Position numbers and translations under genes: made by a program. The notes beneath the pieces were generated by a model. The model did no database searches. It worked only from the letters and a program-made list of their open reading frames with translations, and had not been told where the DNA came from. From contig BCIA01000006.1 in assembly GCA_001599815.1 (NCBI GenBank), forward strand, positions 3,536,961 to 3,600,960: 64,000 nucleotides of DNA, written 5' to 3'. The number at the start of each line of letters is the position of its first letter. Position 1 is the first letter of the stretch. This DNA comes from Furcasterigmium furcatum. Taxonomy: Eukaryota > Ascomycota > Sordariomycetes > Glomerellales > Plectosphaerellaceae. Below are positions 56,895 to 64,000 of the stretch, in pieces.

Positions 56895-58115
56895 ATGTCC
56901 ACCATCTCCGCCAACACCTATACTCCCACCGAGGAGGCCGAGATCCAGCAATGGCTCACCACCGCCACTCGTGTCGAGGAGCATGCGAAGACCGGCACCG
57001 CTGAGGAGGCCCAGATCTCTCCCATCCTGGACACCCTCAACACCCACCTGAGCACCCGCACCACTCTCCTCGGCTCCAAGCCCTCCCGCGCCGACACCGC
57101 CCTCTACGGCGCCCTGAAGCCCCTCGTCTCCGCCTGGACCCCCGACCAGCGCACCGGCGAGAAGGGCTACCCTCACATCGTCCGCCACTTCGACTTTGTC
57201 CAGAACTCGGACGCCTTCGAGCTCTCCGTCCCCGCCTCCGACAAGGTCGCCGTCGACCTCGACGACGTCCGCTACGTCAAGCCCCCTGTCGACGCCAAGG
57301 CCGAGAAGGAGCGTCTCAAGAAGGAGAAGGCCGCCGCTGCTGCCGCCGGTGGTGCCCCCGCCGCCGGCGCCGAGGCCTCCCTCGTCGACCGCACCAAGGC
57401 CAAGGCCGCCGAGGTCAAGGAGAAGGTCAAGGCCGCCGTTACCGGCGACGACGCCCCCAAGCAGGCCAAGAAGGAGAAGAAGGAGAAGGCCCCCAAGCAG
57501 CAGAAGGCCCCCGCCGCCGCCGCGCCCCTCTCCCCGAGCCTCATCGACCTCCGCGTCGGCCACATCCTCAAGGCCGTCAAGCACCCCGAAGCCGACTCCC
57601 TCTACGTCTCCACCATCGCCATGGGCGACCCCGCCGGCGAGGACATCACCGAGTTCGAGGGCCAGAACTGCCGCACAGTCTGCTCCGGCCTCAACGGCCT
57701 CATCCCCCTCGAGGAGATGCAGGGCCGCAAGGTCGTCGTCGTCTGCAACCTCAAGCCCGTCAAGATGCGCGGCATTAAGTCCTCCGCCATGGTCCTCGCC
57801 GCCTCCCCCCGCATCAAGGAGGGCGAGGTCGACGACCACAAGGGCCCCGTCGAGCTCGTCGCGCCCCCCGCCGACTCCAAGGCCGGCGACCGCGTCTTCT
57901 TCGAGGGCTGGAAGGGCGAGCCCGAGGGCGTCCTCAACCCCAAGAAGAAGATCTGGGAGACCTTCCAGCCCGGCTTCACCACCACCGACGACCTGTCCGT
58001 TGCCTTTGACGCCGCCGCCGTCGAGGCGCTGGGCAAGCAGGGCACCGGCAAGCTGGTCACCGAGGCCGGCGGCGTCTGCACCGTTTCCACCCTCAAGGGT
58101 GCCACTGTTCGGTAA
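56895..58115 (+). CDS. ARC1: Arc1-like tRNA-binding aminoacylation cofactor (EMAP II domain)
   Basis: A single exon of about 406 residues from the ATG giving MSTISANTYTP. Residues 1-110 are a GST-C-like helical domain (SRADTALYGALKPLV) of the kind that docks to aminoacyl-tRNA synthetases. A lysine/alanine-rich linker (KKEKKEKAPKQQK) binds tRNA. The C-terminal half is an OB-fold tRNA-binding domain plus EMAP II-like tail (LIDLRVGHILKAVKHPEADSL, NLKPVKMRGIKSSAMVLAAS). In yeast Arc1 joins MetRS and GluRS in the cytosol. The frame is open 50 codons further upstream, to 56745, where an arginine-rich, almost acid-free stretch looks like a mitochondrial presequence but has no ATG. Codon use is strongly biased. 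Confidence 0.9.
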   Translation: MSTISANTYTPTEEAEIQQWLTTATRVEEHAKTGTAEEAQISPILDTLNTHLSTRTTLLGSKPSRADTALYGALKPLVSAWTPDQRTGEKGYPHIVRHFDFVQNSDAFELSVPASDKVAVDLDDVRYVKPPVDAKAEKERLKKEKAAAAAAGGAPAAGAEASLVDRTKAKAAEVKEKVKAAVTGDDAPKQAKKEKKEKAPKQQKAPAAAAPLSPSLIDLRVGHILKAVKHPEADSLYVSTIAMGDPAGEDITEFEGQNCRTVCSGLNGLIPLEEMQGRKVVVVCNLKPVKMRGIKSSAMVLAASPRIKEGEVDDHKGPVELVAPPADSKAGDRVFFEGWKGEPEGVLNPKKKIWETFQPGFTTTDDLSVAFDAAAVEALGKQGTGKLVTEAGGVCTVSTLKGATVR

Positions 58116-58546
58116 ATGACGGTGTCGTAAGAAAAAATGTAGATGAAAATAGACGTGAGCCGAAGATGTCTTCGGTATTCAGAAGATCTCACCAGCACAT
58201 TGCATGGTTAAACAGTTTATGTGACTCGTTCTCTTATTCTCGTCCTTGATTCCCCTCCTTTTTCCTATGATACAAGCGCCGCCACTGCGCATCAGCACAG
58301 CCAGCCTGCCATGCTCCCCCAGGTATATAGAGTGTACAATGTAGATATGAGGTGATGATGCTTTGTACCAAAACCCCCGAGCCGGCTCTTCAGCCACCCA
58401 GCCAAATAAAACACTTGCTGTCCGTTTTCCAAAAAGAAACGCCCCTATGCTAGTAACACGTTTTATACAACGCCTCGCACGGCCTGACCAGGCCGCGAAA
58501 ATGCATCTATCGTCTCGGTCTCTCGTCAGCCTCGCCTGATGCGCGG
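58116..58546. other. Convergent intergenic region, no gene seen
   Basis: 3' flanks of ARC1 and RPO41. Confidence 0.55.
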
Positions 58547-61500
58547 TCACGAGAAGAAGTACTCGCTCTTGAGCAGCCTCCGCACGTCAAAGTCGCCCTT
58601 CTTGGGGATCTCCGGAAACGTGAGCGGCAGCCAGAGCTGGATCGTCTTGGTGGGCTTCGACCGCTTCTTAGTCTTCGTCGAAGACACGACCGTGTTGAAG
58701 TTCGACTTGGTCAGCTCCTTGAGTGAGAAGCGTGCCTCATCAGCGTGATCCTGCGTGGACTCGGCCGCTGTCTCGCCGTTCTCGACCACCTCGTCCTCGT
58801 CTGCCGACTCAGCAAACTCCAGGGCCGCCTTGCGAGCGGCCAAGTCGGCCTTGAGCGTCTCGAGCGAATTCGCGCCCTCGGGGATCTCGCCCAGGCCGAA
58901 TTCTTCCATGTCCTCCGGCTGGGCGAGCGCATCGTCCGCTGAAAACTTTTCAAAGATGCTGGCCGGGGTGACCATGTTCTGGCCCTCGGCAACATGGGCG
59001 GGGTTGGTGGACTTCAAGAGCTGCTGCCTCTTGTACTCGAGCATCAGCTCATCCTTGATCGAGTATTTAAAGCCCTCACGCCAGGCCGTGACCTCCTTCC
59101 CGACTGCGGATCCTGGATTGACCTTGGCCTGGTAAATAGAGCCCTTGTAGCGCGCGTGAAATTCGGCAGCGAGGCGGCCGATGACGTCCTCTTCGTGGAT
59201 CCTGACAAAGGCGTCCCGAAGCACGCGATTCATCTTGTCAATGTCCGAGGCATGGGTCCAGAAAGAGTCATGGACTGCAGCAAATTCGAGTCCAACGTCG
59301 CGACACTCCAAAGCGGAGAGGAGCATGTGGGTGGCATCCAACGAGTGGATGAAGTTGGGAGGGAATGCCTGCAGTTGCTTTCTGCGGTTGACGGGATCGG
59401 ACCGCTCAGGGACTGTCAGAGAGAGATCTTGCAAAGATGTCTTGATGACCCGCGTGCCGCTCTTGCGGTAGGGCTGAGCGACGGGCATGCGCAGAGGGGT
59501 CGTCCAGACAATCGTTGCTCGGAACTGTGCCAGCAGGTCATCCGTCACGGTCCGCTTGTCTTCACTGATCTTGAACTTCTTGGTAGTTGTGGGAACAGCC
59601 ATGACACCATCTGCAGAAATTCTCTCGAGCTGTTCCGGAGAAAGAGCACGGCAGACGCGCCCCCCAATCTCGCCCAGCCAATACTGGATGTCGTGGGCAC
59701 CCCTGAACATCGAGCCCAGCGCCTTGAACACGAGAGTCGCGATGTACGAGGCGAGAATAATGTTGTCGAATCCGCTCTCTTTGGGTAGATTGGGGTACAA
59801 GGCGTCAAGCTGCTTGCAGACCTGCTTCTTCGCGCCCTGGAAAGTAACACCGTACACGTTGGTCATGACGGTCTGCTTGACGACCTTTCGCGTGATCTTG
59901 CCGTCTACTGCCTTGGCGAAAGCGCTCCCGGCGTCCACGTCTTGGCTAATGTACTCCTTGACGATGTCGGCAACGGCGGAGTAAACGTCGGCAGGTTTCT
60001 CGCCGGGCTCCAGGTTGACCTGCCTTGCGCCCCAGGAGTCACCGCCCAGGGCAGCGTAGTGCTGCAGACCATTGCAAGTGCCGTCCTGGTGAACAGGCAT
60101 GTGGGAGACGTATTGAGTCGGGTCAGGGAGCTCCAGGGCCGCCTTCAGCTCATAGCAGGCAGCCAAGCATTGCCAGGGAGACTCCGCCTTGAGCCACCAT
60201 CGGTTTCCGGTCAGAGGCTTGTTCGCAGAATCGAAGATGTTCACAATGTTGTCCATGGCGAACGACTCCCTATCCTTCAGGCTGGCTTTGTCAAAGCCGT
60301 AGACGTTGGCCAACTGAACCTTGAGCCACTTGAGACCACGCTCGCCCAGCTTCTTGCCCTTGGAGAATCGTAGGATTCCACGGACGTGGTCAGCACCCAT
60401 GTGGTTCAGGTATGTCGGTAGAGGGTAGGCTCGTCCACGGAAGTCGATGTTATGCGGGAAGTAGAAGGTCTGGTTCCTGAGGGCACGAGCAATCTCGAGC
60501 TGGAAGTTCATGAAGCAGCGCACAGAGTGCAGACCGCTGCGCTCGTTCTCAGCGGCCTTCACAGCTCGAATCCAAAGCCGCCGGTCGGTAGGGTCCTCGC
60601 TAGCACTGGGTTCGGTTGGGATGTTGATTTCGGGGTTCAGTGGCGGGATGTTCGCAAGCTTCTCTCCACTGTTCCAAGCCGAGAGCATGACGTCGAAAAC
60701 AGGAGTGTTGATGCGCCAGCCGGTTCTTCCAAGCACATCTAGTCCTTTGAAGATCTGGTCCATGTCGCCTCGAGCGATTGCGGCCTCCGTGTAGATCCTC
60801 TGGTCCTTGTCGCCGTTCTTAATACGGACCAGATGCGCGGTGCTCTCCAGGAAGCCACCCTTGTCGAACTTCGACCAGGGCTCAGGTTGCACCACCATGG
60901 GAAGGTGCTTGGCCAGGAAGTCACCCTGCGGTTCGCGCTTCATTATGTTGACGAGCTCCTTGTTGAGGAGGACCATACCGATCTTCTTGCCGCGGCGGAG
61001 CTGTGTTGCGTGGGAAAACGCGGGCTGGAACTGACTTATCAAGGTCTTCGTCTCAGGATGTTCCTTGACGACCTTGATCTTTGCGGTGTCGATGAGTGCG
61101 GAAAGTAGGGCAGCGCCGACCTTGGCCTTGACGGAAACCGGCCAGGGAGTGTCCATCGGAGGCTCGATGTCTTTAGCCAGAGGCTGCACAGGCTCGCCGT
61201 CGATGAGGGCTTCCCGAGAAGCTTCGGATTTCTTGGCCTTGCTTGCGACATGGACCACCCTTCTCTTCTTTGACTTTGATTTCGATTTGGTGTCAAGGAC
61301 TTGCTGCGCTCTAATGTCCTCTTCGGCCAGTTTTGCCAGGCTGCTGATGGCGGTGGAGAGGGGAATGCCGCGGTCCACTCCGGTTATGGCCGTGGCGCTG
61401 AGGGTGGCGAGAATGGTAACAGCAGCCAGCCTGCTGGGGTTAGACAGTCGGAGGAATGGTCCATAGGTACACCTATCGTAGTCCTCCAGCGTCTTCTTGG

Positions 61501-62761
61501 GGGCTGCCTCTGCCAGCTCGATCTTTCGCATCTCGTCCGTAAGGCGAGTTTCGAGGGCGAGCTGCCAATCGTAGAGGCGGGCATTGAGAGATGCTGCTGC
61601 CACGGAAATGTTCAAGCCCATCTTCTTGAGAGTCTCGTTCTCTTCTCTCCAACGCTCAACAGCGGCGTCGATGCAATCGCGTTCCAGCCGAGCTTGGATC
61701 TCCCGCTGTTGTTCGTACGGGAGAGTCGAGATGTCGCAGTCCTGGGGCATCTTGTCGAACAGCGTGAGGGTTTGCTTTAAAGTCTTGAGACCGAACCCCT
61801 TCTGTGGGGTGGGCATCACTTCGGGGACCTCACCATCGGTTGAGGGTCGGGAGGAGCTCATCTCGATGTTTGTTTTGATGGCCTCCTCGAGAGGTAATTC
61901 GGGCTCTTCGGGTGCCAGGTTGTACGTCGGGCAAATGCCGGTGATGACGGCAAGATCTTGGTCGGTCAGAATATCTGCCATTGACAGCACTTGAAGGCCA
62001 GCTTCGCCGGGAGCCATGCTCATGTAACGGCTGACGAGCCTGTCGAGCCTGTCGGGGTGATGTTCTGAGAGAAGCGAGGCTTTCAACATGCAGGCGACGG
62101 TCTCGGCAGTCTGGGGCAGTCCATTGCTCCTCACAAACAGCTCGTACCACTTGTGTAGGTCTTCCGCTTGGGACTTGTCGGGGTGCTGACGCAGACGCTC
62201 CAATGAGGCTCGTAGGTACTGGTTGCCGAAGTACATGAGGTCTTGTCGGGGGACGCCGTCGATGCCACCCAGGCGCTTCAGCACAAGGGCTGCTCGCTCC
62301 AGATTAGCCACCCTCAAGCAAGCATCGAAGATGGCTATCAACTCCTCGACGTCTCCGGGGATGCCGCTGACGTTGGTGCGCGCTCGGGGAATAGGGGGTT
62401 CAGGTTCGCCCACAATCAGTGGTGAGGAAGGGTCGAACGATCGGAGGTCGTGGTATCGGGGTCGTGCATTCAGTGGCGAGTATTCAGGCAATGCAGAGCT
62501 TTTCATCTTTCCATATGAAGCATCCAGATGAGGAGCGTCATCCATCGTGGTGGCAAAGCCCCTGGCTGGCAGGGTGGCCCCAGAGGAGCCGAAGCTTCTC
62601 CTCCTCTTCCATGATCGGGTGTGGGTGTTTGTGACAAGCAGTCTTGTCGAGGTCGGAGCAGGCTGTCGCGTAGATGCTGATGCAGCAGCTATAGGCCGTA
62701 ATAACCGCGAAACCACAGCGCGGTGCAGTGACAAGTTTGGTCGACTTGATCGTGCGAGCAT
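58547..62761 (-). CDS. RPO41: Mitochondrial DNA-directed RNA polymerase, T7-like
   Basis: A single exon of 1404 residues, a usual length for fungal Rpo41 (Neurospora cyt-5). The N-terminus is a strong mitochondrial presequence rich in R, S and A (RPNLSLHRAVVSRLLR) and ends near RGFATTMDD. A PPR-like N-terminal extension follows. The polymerase domain has motif A (HQDGTCNGLQHYAAL, catalytic D near 893), motif B (RKVVKQTVMTNVYGVT, near 959) and motif C (AVHDSFWTH, D near 1164). It transcribes the mitochondrial genome and primes its replication. A long charged segment (about 1270-1380) before the conserved C-terminus GDFDVRRLLKSEYFFS is typical of filamentous ascomycetes. It is divergent from ATP25. 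Confidence 0.97.
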   Translation of the reverse strand: MLARSSRPNLSLHRAVVSRLLRPIAAASASTRQPAPTSTRLLVTNTHTRSWKRRRSFGSSGATLPARGFATTMDDAPHLDASYGKMKSSALPEYSPLNARPRYHDLRSFDPSSPLIVGEPEPPIPRARTNVSGIPGDVEELIAIFDACLRVANLERAALVLKRLGGIDGVPRQDLMYFGNQYLRASLERLRQHPDKSQAEDLHKWYELFVRSNGLPQTAETVACMLKASLLSEHHPDRLDRLVSRYMSMAPGEAGLQVLSMADILTDQDLAVITGICPTYNLAPEEPELPLEEAIKTNIEMSSSRPSTDGEVPEVMPTPQKGFGLKTLKQTLTLFDKMPQDCDISTLPYEQQREIQARLERDCIDAAVERWREENETLKKMGLNISVAAASLNARLYDWQLALETRLTDEMRKIELAEAAPKKTLEDYDRCTYGPFLRLSNPSRLAAVTILATLSATAITGVDRGIPLSTAISSLAKLAEEDIRAQQVLDTKSKSKSKKRRVVHVASKAKKSEASREALIDGEPVQPLAKDIEPPMDTPWPVSVKAKVGAALLSALIDTAKIKVVKEHPETKTLISQFQPAFSHATQLRRGKKIGMVLLNKELVNIMKREPQGDFLAKHLPMVVQPEPWSKFDKGGFLESTAHLVRIKNGDKDQRIYTEAAIARGDMDQIFKGLDVLGRTGWRINTPVFDVMLSAWNSGEKLANIPPLNPEINIPTEPSASEDPTDRRLWIRAVKAAENERSGLHSVRCFMNFQLEIARALRNQTFYFPHNIDFRGRAYPLPTYLNHMGADHVRGILRFSKGKKLGERGLKWLKVQLANVYGFDKASLKDRESFAMDNIVNIFDSANKPLTGNRWWLKAESPWQCLAACYELKAALELPDPTQYVSHMPVHQDGTCNGLQHYAALGGDSWGARQVNLEPGEKPADVYSAVADIVKEYISQDVDAGSAFAKAVDGKITRKVVKQTVMTNVYGVTFQGAKKQVCKQLDALYPNLPKESGFDNIILASYIATLVFKALGSMFRGAHDIQYWLGEIGGRVCRALSPEQLERISADGVMAVPTTTKKFKISEDKRTVTDDLLAQFRATIVWTTPLRMPVAQPYRKSGTRVIKTSLQDLSLTVPERSDPVNRRKQLQAFPPNFIHSLDATHMLLSALECRDVGLEFAAVHDSFWTHASDIDKMNRVLRDAFVRIHEEDVIGRLAAEFHARYKGSIYQAKVNPGSAVGKEVTAWREGFKYSIKDELMLEYKRQQLLKSTNPAHVAEGQNMVTPASIFEKFSADDALAQPEDMEEFGLGEIPEGANSLETLKADLAARKAALEFAESADEDEVVENGETAAESTQDHADEARFSLKELTKSNFNTVVSSTKTKKRSKPTKTIQLWLPLTFPEIPKKGDFDVRRLLKSEYFFS

Positions 62762-63462
62762 CTTGACGGAGACTCACGCGACAGGGACTGGACTTGGAAG
62801 GATCGGACAGCTCGAAGGAGCTGGTGGCGGTTTCGTAGCTCAAAAGACGGGCAAATACATGAAGAATTAATGAGAAGTGATTAAAACAAGGCTATGATGG
62901 GAGAGGGAACGTGGATGATTGTCTGATGCACTCTGGGTCGTGGCGCATTGAAGACGAGAAAAAAGCTGCTCCAGGGTCAGGGACGTCTCTGCTCGAATTC
63001 GAGTGGAGGAAGCTCCCTGAATTTTTCGCCCATATGCAACTGGCCCACTTCCCGGAGAATTGTGGGGACGTCAGCCAATGGTGTTCTGGTCACGTGGCCG
63101 CGTGGCTATCTCGCGATTCAGTCGTGTCGGACTGTTTGCTGCAGGGTATCAATCCATTGATGAGAATGTCTGTTGATGCTCCCCTCCAGAGAAAAGTAAT
63201 ACCACATGGCCTGGCGATTTCAACGGCCTGCTATTCCACTAACATACACCGTTTTGACGTTGCAGACATTGACTGAATCAAGACAAAATGATGGAGGTGG
63301 AGCTCATTTAAGTGGGTTCGCGGCCCGGAGCTTCGGTCCCTGCTTCGCCCAATCAAATTGACTTTTCTACAACGCCTCCCATCTTTCTCGAGCTCCAGAC
63401 TTCAGGTTTGGCCCTTCACTTCCGCCAGCTGCTTCTCCAAACCGTGGCCCATCATCAAGGAT
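62762..63462. promoter_or_regulatory. Divergent promoter between RPO41 and ATP25
   Basis: This 701-bp region separates two genes for mitochondrial gene expression. A plus-strand frame at 62911-63276 has no recognisable protein. A CCAAT box on the plus strand at 63348-63352 (CCCAATCAAA) lies 110 bp from the ATP25 ATG. Confidence 0.5.
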
Positions 63463-64000
63463 ATGGCTTCCCGACCCGCTGTTGCAGCACTGGGCTGCTT
63501 TCAGTGTCGAAGCGCGCTCTTCAGAGCGGTCACCTCGGCTTCTTTTCCAGCTTTGCGGGTGTCTGCAAGTGTATCGCAGCCGACGAGATCACTGTCCCTG
63601 CCCATTCGATCCTTTGCAACAACAACCCCAAAAGAACCCTCCACAACAGAGGAAGACACCTCGGCTCGGAAAACAACTGAGAAGAGCGAGGAATCGAGCG
63701 ACGAGCTTCCGACACAAACCGATGGCTCGGCAACGCCGTGGTACCTCGATGTCGAGCCTCCACAGCATGCCCCCTCTCAGCACATCGCACCATTGCCAGA
63801 AATCCCTGAAGGATCTCCTCCGATTTTTGAACCCCTTTTGAAGTACGTCTATGAAGAGATGGGCTTGGACGACATGACGATACTCGATCTTCGCGACATG
63901 GACCCTCCTCCTGCCTTGGGCCCCAACCTCATGATGCTCTTCGGCACCGCCCGAAGCGAGCGCCATCTCCACGTTTCATCCAGCCGATTGGTCAAGTGGC
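63463..64000 (+). CDS. ATP25: Mitochondrial ATPase synthesis protein Atp25, N-terminal part
   Basis: The frame is open from the ATG at 63463 to the window edge (179 codons), so it is 3'-truncated by the window and not broken. The first 50 residues form a mitochondrial presequence (RSALFRAVTSASFPALRV) ending near RSFATTTPKEP. The conserved region is PWYLDVEPP, EIPEGSPP, LLKYVYEEMGLDDMTILDLR and GPNLMMLFGTARSERHLHVS, the RsfS-like domain of fungal Atp25. In yeast the N-terminal part acts on mitoribosomes and the C-terminal part stabilises the Atp9 mRNA. It is head to head with RPO41. Confidence 0.93.
   Translation, partial: MASRPAVAALGCFQCRSALFRAVTSASFPALRVSASVSQPTRSLSLPIRSFATTTPKEPSTTEEDTSARKTTEKSEESSDELPTQTDGSATPWYLDVEPPQHAPSQHIAPLPEIPEGSPPIFEPLLKYVYEEMGLDDMTILDLRDMDPPPALGPNLMMLFGTARSERHLHVSSSRLVKW

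Noticed and set aside
56688..57839. 383-codon antisense frame over the ARC1-like gene
   Set aside because: Glycine/leucine low complexity, explained by the strong codon bias of the sense gene.
1..64000. CRISPR arrays, operons and ribosome binding sites
   Set aside because: The sequence is a eukaryotic nuclear genome with spliceosomal introns. The regular repeats found are coding repeats or promoter arrays.

Overview
This window is nuclear DNA of a filamentous ascomycete (Pezizomycotina). A Sordariomycete, perhaps a plant-associated Colletotrichum-like fungus, is my inference. The evidence is short introns of 49-102 bp with CTRAY-type branch sites, fungal-only families (fungal_trans regulators, GPR1/FUN34 transporter, GPI-anchored GH16, Atp25) and dense genes with 0-10 introns each. 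I rebuilt 27 genes, joining exons by splice signals, reading phase and family alignment. The sequence is draft quality: ambiguous bases lie at 32435, 32437 and 34396.

Region A (1-25.6 kb) looks like one or more catabolic neighbourhoods. It holds a 5-oxoprolinase C-terminus, a Dal5-like MFS permease divergent from a C2H2/fungal_trans regulator, a beta-hydroxyacid dehydrogenase, a RidA-family deaminase, an M1 aminopeptidase carrying an in-frame stop, a second regulator, an amidohydrolase, a small cytochrome b5 protein, a fused FAH-hydratase/alpha-beta hydrolase, a GPR1/FUN34 transporter, a Zn2Cys6 regulator and another MFS permease. Two of its divergent promoters (15.5 kb and 18.9 kb) carry similar arrays of CGG-headed 10-bp repeats. 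I read these as a candidate shared operator linking the amidohydrolase/cytochrome b5 pair to the fusion enzyme/transporter pair.

Region B (25.6-49.4 kb) is sparser and mostly surface or secreted functions: an intronless, bacterial-looking beta-helix protein, a GPI-type GH16 glucanase with long repeats, an aquaporin with an NPC motif, a 5.3-kb stretch with no gene I can support, a secreted M28 aminopeptidase, a cysteine-rich secreted protein, an unknown protein, a GST-like protein and a third MFS permease.

Region C (50-64 kb) is conserved housekeeping: GINS subunit Psf2, a disordered nuclear protein, an LSH/Irc5-type SNF2 remodeller, an Arc1-like tRNA-binding protein, the mitochondrial RNA polymerase Rpo41 and, divergent from it and cut by the window end, Atp25.
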